This document shows, in pieces, positions 50,501-59,500 of a stretch of 64,000 nt of DNA. The DNA comes from Cepaea nemoralis. Its lineage: Eukaryota; Mollusca; Gastropoda; Stylommatophora; Helicidae. The notes below the pieces were generated by a model, which did no database searches, had not been told where the DNA came from, and saw only the letters and a list, made by a program, of their open reading frames with translations. Within the stretch, counting starts at the first letter, position 1. Every line of letters starts with the position of its first letter. A program made the position numbers and the translations under genes. Where the stretch lies: contig JACEFZ010026849.1 in the NCBI GenBank assembly GCA_014155875.1, positions 858,001-922,000 on the forward strand. Direction: 5' to 3'.

Positions 50501-53500
50501 AGCCAACCTTCATTGTGGAGACGTCACCTGATTGACTGATTGATTGAAAAAGTAAAAGCCCCTGTTTCCAAGTTGTGGTAATATTAGTGGTATGGTAAGT
50601 AAGTAAAAGTAAAGGGCCCTTTTAAAACATCTTGTGGACACATGGTGCTAGCCCCATATTTTGATAGATAAATCAGCACTTGAGGGGATAATTTTGTCAT
50701 CATGCTGGCTGCTTTTACTTCTCAAGACATTTCCTGGTACCAATTTTAGGCTGGGTTAACCTGAGAGCCCTATTCAGTTTTAAAAATAGCTTCAATGCCA
50801 ATTTTTTATTTGTTTTTGCGCGCTCACTCGCTTTGAACTCAAGTATAGTCCATACACACTATTTATAGTTGTGATGGACTGAATTTTGTGTGTAGATTAG
50901 CTTTCCCTATTAACAGTGTCCCTTGCCAACAGGCGAACCCATTCCGACTTCAGAGGTACTTGTAATTTACATCCCCAAGTCAAGGGCGACAGGTCAACAT
51001 TTTAGTCCAGCTGTCCAGTGCAGGGGTTGAACCCCTAACCTCGGCATCAGCATACCGGATGTTTAAGAACACACGTTTTTATCCATTCGACCATGCTGAC
51101 CTGCCAATGCGAATTTGAACCCGTATCATCGGGCCTTAAGGCAAGCAGCTAGCCACTGCACTGCCACCACTCTCAGTGATAGGGTGCTAGGCGTATATGT
51201 TCTTGACCAAAAACAGCAACTACTGGGTGATTGATTGATTGATTGATTTAGGAATCGACATCACAGCATTCGGGGCATTCCCATAAGTGCTCCGTCCCCA
51301 TCCTCAGCAGCCAGCGAAGAGTTCCAACACTAATAGTACCAGTAGCAATCTGATTATAAGTCCGTCTCGCCTTTCCTTTGAGCGTTGAGCGTCGGCCAGA
51401 TCCCTTCGTCACTCCTCGTCTCATTCTTGCCAGACCATGGTAATCCATTTTCTCCTCCGAGGTGTGCACGTGCTCCCACAAGGCCGCAACCACGTCTGCC
51501 TTGTCATGTATCAATACTCCACCACTGGGTGATATGGTCAGTATCGTGTCAGCCTCCTTACCTCTAAGAAACTGTTGTGGTGCCCATTGTGTGAGGCTGG
51601 GTCGACCCCAAAGTCATGTGGTCATGAAAATAATATTCAGTCTGGATAATTTTGGGAAGGAAAAGTGGCAAGGAACAGAGCTGGTCACAGCACCTCATAA
51701 TGCCATGTTTTAGTACATGTGGACTTATATCACTTCACAAACCTTTGGCTGACAATTACCTTGACTTCACAGATTGTTTATTAGTGTATTGGAAATTTCT
51801 GGCCTATTCAGACGTAATGAAATAACATCTATTAAATGTTAGCTATGCTTATAGGGAGTTTCCAGCCCATCATCAGTCACACTCACACATTAAATAAAGA
51901 AACTTTTCACAATTGGTGCTCTTGAATGTTTGTCCTCTTTACACTTTTTGTTCAGTGTTTATGATGCCGGCTGTGTGGTGAGGGGCTTACGAACGCAATT
52001 TGTAATCCCGAATACCGCGTTTGAAACACAGCTGCAGGTGATTTGACAGCAGACTGCCTTGCATTGGCTTTCATACAATGGTATGGGTACCGGTCATTCA
52101 TAAAGCAATGGCAAACTACTGAATGTAAACTTGCCATGAAATCACACCACCAAAAAATGCTGATGTTGACTGCGATGTCCTGTAAAGATTATGCAACTAA
52201 CTATATGATGTCATCCCCCAGATTCATACGTTTGATATTACGGCTTGTGAGTGGGGCACGCTGAAGACATTTCCTGATCCACAGCATGGTTAGTAATCTG
52301 TACACTTGGTTTGTATCTCTGTGTGGAGTTACTTAGCTCACTCTGATGCAGTTTGCAGGATACTGACTTATGTTCTGATAACGTCTAGTGAACTGACAAT
52401 TCCTACAATTTTTAAACCGTCACATAATGAGTTGAATTCTTTGACCATAATGTAAAAATGATATTTTTACAAAACATCATACTGGAGGCACAAGCTGAAG
52501 TGGTCCAGTAAAAGGAAGACAGTGTTACGGCTGGGAAGAACACATCATGAGATTGGTGAACCGCAGTAAGATGCATGTGACACTAGAGACAGTATGTTGA
52601 TCCATTGCAGAGAATGTAACATCTAGAGAATAATGAACAGTAGTAAGTTACGTATATTGCCAGTGACAGAAATTGTCAAAAAACATTCCGTAAAGCAAAC
52701 TTTCATTATGGAGATAATTAAGCAAATTTTCATTATGGAGATACATTACAGCAAACTTTCATTATGGAAATACATTACAGCAAAGTTTCATTATAGAGAT
52801 ACATTTCAACAAACTTTTATTATGGAGATAATTACAGCAAACTTTCATTATGGAGATACATTACAGCAAACTTTCATTATGGAGATACATTACAGCAAAA
52901 TTTCATTGTGGAGATAATTACAGCAAACTTTCATTATGAAGATACATTACAGCAAAATTTCATTATAGAGATACATTACAGCAAACTTTCATTATAGAGA
53001 TACATTACAGCAAACTTTTATTATGGAGATACATTACAGCAAACTTTCATTATGGAGATACATTACAGCAAAATTTCATTATAGAGATACATTACAGCAA
53101 AATTTCATTATAGAGATACATTACAGCAAAATTTCATTGTGGAGATAATTACAGCAAATTTTCATTATAGAGATACATTACAGCAAACTTTCATTATAGA
53201 GATACATTACAGCAAACTTTCATTATAGAGATACATTACAGCAAACTTTCATTGTGGAGATAATTACAGCAAACTTTCATTATGAAGATACATTACAGCA
53301 AAATTTCATTATAGAGATACATTACAGCAAACTTTCATTATAGAGATACATTACAGCAAACTTTTATTATGGAGATACATTACAGCAAACTTTCATTATG
53401 GAGATAATTACAGCAAACTTTCATTATGAAGATGCATTACAGCAAAATTTCATTATAGAGATACATTACAGCAAACTTTTATTATGGAGATACATTACAG

Positions 53501-56500
53501 CAAACTTTCATTATGGAGATAATTACAGCAAACTTTCATTATGGAGATACATTACAGCAAAATTTCATTATAGAGATACATTACAGCAAACTTTCATTAT
53601 GGAGATTAGTTAGTTAGTTAGTCTTTCCTCTTGAGCCTAAGGCGGCACATAGAGCAGAAGTCTTGTCTCTCCATGCTTGGCAGTTCGCTGCTACCTGTTG
53701 TAGATCTTGGATATTTACTTGGCCATTGAATGAGCCTTCTCTAATGATGGTTCTACGCAGGGTCTCTCTTGGTCTTCTCCGTTTTCTTTTCCCTACTGGT
53801 GACCATATGAGAGCTTGGTAGGGGAGTCTTGACTTGTCCATTCTGAGTACATGGCCGATGTAGTTCCAACGGCGTCTTCTTATGAAATTGGATACTGTAT
53901 CTTGCTTAGTCTCTTGTCTTATTTGCGAATTGGTTCTGAAGTCTAGTGGATGTTTAGAAGTCTTCTAAGACATTTGTTCTCAAAATTGTCTAATTTTTTA
54001 TCTAAAGCTACCATTGATTTCCAACTTTCACATCCATACGTTAACACTGGAATCACACAAGAGTTGAAGATTTTAAGTTTTGTGTGTTTGCTGAGTGTCT
54101 TTGACTTCCAGATGTTTGACAGTTTATTGAAGGCACTAGATGCCAGTGCGATTCTAGATGATATTTCTGGTGTTGAGTCCCCTGTAGATGTCATTTTGCT
54201 TCCTGGGTATGTAAAGGTGTTGACTTTTTCAAGAACGTAACTGTTCAATTTGGTGTCATCTGAACTGTTGGTAAGATCAATAGTCTTTGTTTTTGTGGTG
54301 TTAATTTGGAGACCAATTTGCCCTGAAACATTTTGGAGGTGGTTTATTTTCTCTTGGGCATCCGGGTGTGTTGAACTCAAAAGCACTAAGTCGTCGGCAA
54401 AGTCCAGGTCTTCTAGAATTTTGGCAACCCAATGGATACCCATATTTGTGTTGTTTGTACATTTGCGCATGACCCAATCGATAGCTATTCCAAAAAGCAT
54501 CGGTGATAAGACACAACCCTGTTTCACTCCTGTTTCGACTGAGAACCAGTCAGAGTTGCCTGTTTCTGTTCTTACGCAGCAACGTGTTTCTTTGTAGAAA
54601 GATTTTATGACGTTGGTATATTTGGTAGGAAAACCATTACAGCAAACTTTCATTATAGAGATACATTACAGCAAAATTTCATTATAGAGATACATTACAG
54701 CAAACTTTCATTATGGAGATACATTACAGCAAACTTTCATTATAGAGATACATTACAGCAAAATTTCATTATAGAGATACATTACAGCAAACTTTCATTA
54801 TAGAGATACATTACAGCAAACTTTCATTATAGAGATACATTATAGCAAACTTTCATTATAGAGATACATTACAGCAAACTTTCATTATAGAGATACATTA
54901 CAGCAAACTTTCATTATGGAGATACATTACAGCAAACTTTCATTATGGAGATACATTGTTTTTGGTTATGTTTATCAATTCTGTTGACATTTAATATGTC
55001 CCATATGTTTTTCAGGTCATCCGAAGTCTCGAAAGTGCCACAGTTGCTGCCAGTATAAAAATGGTATGATTGTCAGAATTGTTTTCTTCTTCTTTTGTTG
55101 CTTGTTTGTCAGCTTGTTCAGCTTGCCATGTTCAACTCACCAAGGATCATGAACCATAATGAACAAGTTTCATCATGCCATTCACCATCTATTATTGTTG
55201 CGTTCATTTTCGGCTTGCTCAGGTCTTCTTCTACAAGGTTGGTTTTCAATTTCATACCATTTTCAACTTGAAACTTGTGCTCATCTGTTAGCTTTCTTCT
55301 AAAACCTAATCTTTGTCATGAATGTACTATACCATTTGGAGTTGTATGCATAATAAACAGGTTGAGTTTCATCTGTGTTTCCCAGTTATAATTGTTGCAA
55401 CATAATAACAAGTGTACTCACCTATCAATGTAGTGGTCAGAGACCACATAGCCCAGTGCACCTTAAGGCATGTAAAAGGATTTTTCACTGCTACTTAGTT
55501 TTAATAATTGCGAGTGCTGAAAATATCATTATCTAAATGGCACTGAATTATGTGTCACATTTACACTTTCTTACTACTTCCTGTTCAGTTTCAAAGTCTT
55601 TGTCACATAAAGATGAACAACAGTATGCTGAATTCAGAAACCTGTAATAGAGAAGGAAGCTAGTTATATGTTGGGGTGTCATCCTTGCAATCCGGACATA
55701 TCCATAGGTGCTCAGACTACTGCCAACATATGTATCAGTGTAGACCAGCATGGATGAATGGATAAGACCGCATGTTCTTAAACATCTTGTGTGCTGATGC
55801 CAAGGTTAGGGGTTCAGCCCCTACACCGGACAGTTGGACTAAAATCTGTCACCCTTTGTGACGTAAATTACAAGTACCTCTGAAGTCAGAGTGGGTTCAC
55901 CTGATGGCGAGGGACACTGTTAATAGGAAAGCAAATCCACATGCAAAATTTACTCCAGCACTACTGGAAGTAGTGTGTATGGACTACGATTGAGTTCTAA
56001 GCGAGCAAGCGCCAAAAAAAATATGCATCGTGTCCGGTGGCTAAAAGTGCCAGTTCTGTGTTGGTTGACATGATCTCTCATTCTCCTGATGCACCTATCG
56101 TGTCTGGCCATGCAAAGGGAAGTTAAAATTGGGCAAGTATGAGATAAAAATAGTGAACAAATAACTGCATGTTTCATGATGGCTCAGAAGTTTGTAAAGA
56201 AATCTGTGGCTGTTAAAACACAATCAAATGAGGAATGCTCAGTTCAGATGTATACCTAGCTAGTATAGATATCCTTCACTAATGCAGAGCTTTGGGGAAG
56301 AACTAGATGGATTCCAGTGAATCAAGAGGTGAGGAAAAGATGCTGGCACTGGATAGGACACATATTTAGAAAACCAGATAACTGTATAATAAGGAAGTTG
56401 TTCTAGAATGTACAGGACACATAAATTAGAGGGAGACCTGAAAGTATGAGGGGGCTTGAAATGAAGACATTAAAAGTGTGATAGAAATTACAGTAACCAT

Positions 56501-59500
56501 GCCATTGTCTTGTAACTTGTCAGTACTGCTGTTAAGGGTGTCAGGAGTGTTAAGCACATGGCATCATGGTGCAGACGAACATGGTGACGTCATAAGGGCA
56601 GTTGTAAGATCGCCGCCCCATTTTTGACGTGTAACAAAGAGGAGCAGTGTTTTGTTATCCGTTTTTGGATCAATGAAGGGGTGAAACCTATAGAAATTCA
56701 TTGGCGAATGAAGGTCCAGTATGTTGATGCATGCCTGTCAGTCCAGCAAGTGTATGAGAGGGACGTTTCAAACCGGCATTACTTCTGTGACAGACTCATC
56801 ACGACTGGGTCCTGCACACCGAGTCCAAGCACTTTATCAATGCTGGATGATTTGCATTGAACGCAGTGATGACTACATCGAAAAAATTATGCATTTGTTC
56901 ATTACCTTTTTAGAATATATTCACCAACAAAAAAAAATTAGCGTTTTCATTTGAAGCCCCTTTGTTCATTAAGAAGAGAATTGGAGACAGAGATGAATAA
57001 TGTGGATAAGACATGGAGGGAACTGCATGGGATAGCAAAAGATATGATGGCCTGGCAAGGACAGAAGATTAAGGTTCAAAACAATCAAATCTAGCTTGTA
57101 CAGTGCGATAGAACATGGAAGCTGCTAGAGCAAAGGGTCTTTAAACTCATCCATTGATGACCTCATTAATAGTCATCATTTTCATGTGCCATGTTTGCCA
57201 TCTCACATGATTACCCCTAAGTGAATTAAAGAAGAAGAACACGATTACCAGAGTCTTAGATCAGGTCTGTGTTCTTTCCCTGATTATGCCATGTGGTCAG
57301 GTATCCACATACATTACATACATAGATTAGTTTCATCTTCGTGCCAGGGCATGCGGGAGTACAAGGAAATGAGCGGGCTGACAAGCTCGCAGGTGAGGCT
57401 ACTGTGGAGGGCGGACGCGCCATGGACCAGGCCGACATTCTGAATGCTCTACGAGAAGTAAGACTTTTGCGAGAACCAAGTGATGACTGTGAATCTACAA
57501 CAATGGCCAGACTGCGAGAGCAGCAAATTAAAAGAGGGGTGGCCAAACAAGAACATTACGCAGGAAGCCAAAGAAGATTGATAAACCAACACAGAACTGG
57601 CGTCGTTAGCCGCTACACGTTGCGGGATTTGCTGAGGAGGGGATCCGAGCACTTATGGACTGAATGGTTCGATGTGCAATGAGGATGATCTGTCGACTAA
57701 CTAACTAACTAATCCACATACATGGATTTGTCTCTTTTCTCCCCCTTGCTATTTTCCCATCAAGTTTGCCAGTTGTCCCTAAGTTTTCAAGTTTATTACT
57801 CCTCATAATGTGCCCAAAAAATCTTGATTGTCTACATCAAATTTTTCTAATCTGTTTATTGTTTTCATTTGTTTCTTGAAGAACTGTGTCTTTTTTTTTT
57901 GTCAACCCAGGTATTCTTTGCATTTTCCTCTGAAGCCACTTTTTTTTGCTACCATTCGATGTTTCTCACTTGTCTGCAGATTCATATTTATACAACAGTG
58001 TAAGTTCTATATAGCACTTTTACACTCTTTTTCTCACTGCAATTGACAGCTTTAAATTAGCACAAGTAAAACAGAGGTGCCGGTCTCTCTGGCCGAGGGG
58101 TTACAACACTTTCTCCGTAATCCCGTTTATCACGCAGAGTCTCGTAGCGGGCGAGAACGGAGCGGTTCGACCCCCGCCGGTGACTTGCGGGATAACTGAG
58201 TCGGCCGCTCAGAAAGCAATGGCAAACTACTGAGCGTAATCTTGCCAAGAAATCAACAGACAGCTGAACGATGCTGCTGTTGACAGCGATGTCCTGTAAA
58301 GGATATGCGAATTAAAAAAAACAAACAGAGGTAATGACTATAACTGTCATGTAAAACTGTCATTTACTGCCTTTAGTACCTTGCGGTGTAGGACAGCGGG
58401 GTCTTGAGCCTGAGGTATTAAGGCCGCCTGGCTAGTGCAGTCACCGCGAACTGTGCAAGTTAGAGTTTTCTTTTTGCCCCGGACAGAAAAAACTCCACAC
58501 CTTACCGCGGATTTGAACCCGGGTCTCCCGAAGGAATGCCTGGCATTCTAGCCACTCTGCCAGCCGCTCCATAATGACTATAACTAAAGAAGAAAAAACA
58601 ACAACAATTCACCTAAACGAAAATCCCCTGAAACAAGGAAAGACTTTCAAGTACCTAGGAAGTATAATATCACCAAACGGCAAATCAGAAGACGAGATCA
58701 AAAATAGATGCAATAAGGCAAAAAACTCATTGGACAAATGGCACCAATACTAAAGAACAAACATGTATCAATAGTTACTAAGAAAGCACTTTACAACACA
58801 ATCTTCCTACCAACTCTATGCTACCAATGCCAAACCTGGACAATGACAGAAAAAGAGAAAAGAAAAATCACAACAGAAATGAGATTCCTGAGAAGAATAA
58901 TCAATGTATCACGAAGAGATAAGACCAGAAATGAAGAAATCAGGACTAGAGTGGGGGTTATAGCTGCACTAGATTTTATTAGAAGGCAGCAAGTCAAATG
59001 GGTTGGCCATGCAAGTAGGCTACCAACTAACAGTATACCACAAAAAGCAATGATGTACAGACCAAAGGGAAGCAGAGGAAGAGGCCGACCAAGTAAATGA
59101 TGGACAGAGGTAATAACAGAGTCCATGGGAATATTGATGCATGAAGCCCATAAGTGGGCACTCTCCCGCTATTTATACTTCACCTCGACACCACAAGGTA
59201 CAAGAAGAACATGATGAGATGAGATTGACAGCTTTTACTTGGTGAGTATCAGTAATAGTATATTTGCTGTTATATATTGTAGTTATTACTATCTTGGCCA
59301 TTGTTCATGTTAATCCCATACACACCTAATTAACAGATGTGTTCCTAGTGGGAGGAGTCAGTGGGACATCAGCAACCAATGAGATGACTCTATATGATGA
59401 TATCTGGAAGTTTTCACTCACAGAAGCCACCTGGTTTAAATACTCCACAATGTTATCAGCTCCCTTATACTTTCATTCAGCCGACTTTTTACCAGTGAGT

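Larger units (their letters stand above)
58054..59223 (+). mobile_element. L-C LINE 3' part with TSD, hosting two SINEs
   Basis: It starts in the thumb region (aaattagcacaagtaaaac) and, after the SINEs, reads [47 protein letters not shown] and VKWVGHASRLP, ending (gatga)n. A 12-bp TSD, attgacagcttt, lies at 58042-58053 and 59224-59235. Confidence 0.9.
57150..59250 (-). mobile_element. L-D LINE copy hosting a nested set of insertions
   Basis: Three antisense pieces belong to one degenerate L-D copy: 57150-57302 (3' end), 57724-58053, and a stub after 59236. They are separated by an L-B2 piece and an L-C copy, each with a TSD. Confidence 0.75.

Noticed and set aside
52690..54956. CRISPR-like regular repeats
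   Set aside because: The units are head-to-tail without spacers, lie in a eukaryotic intron and are interrupted by a LINE.
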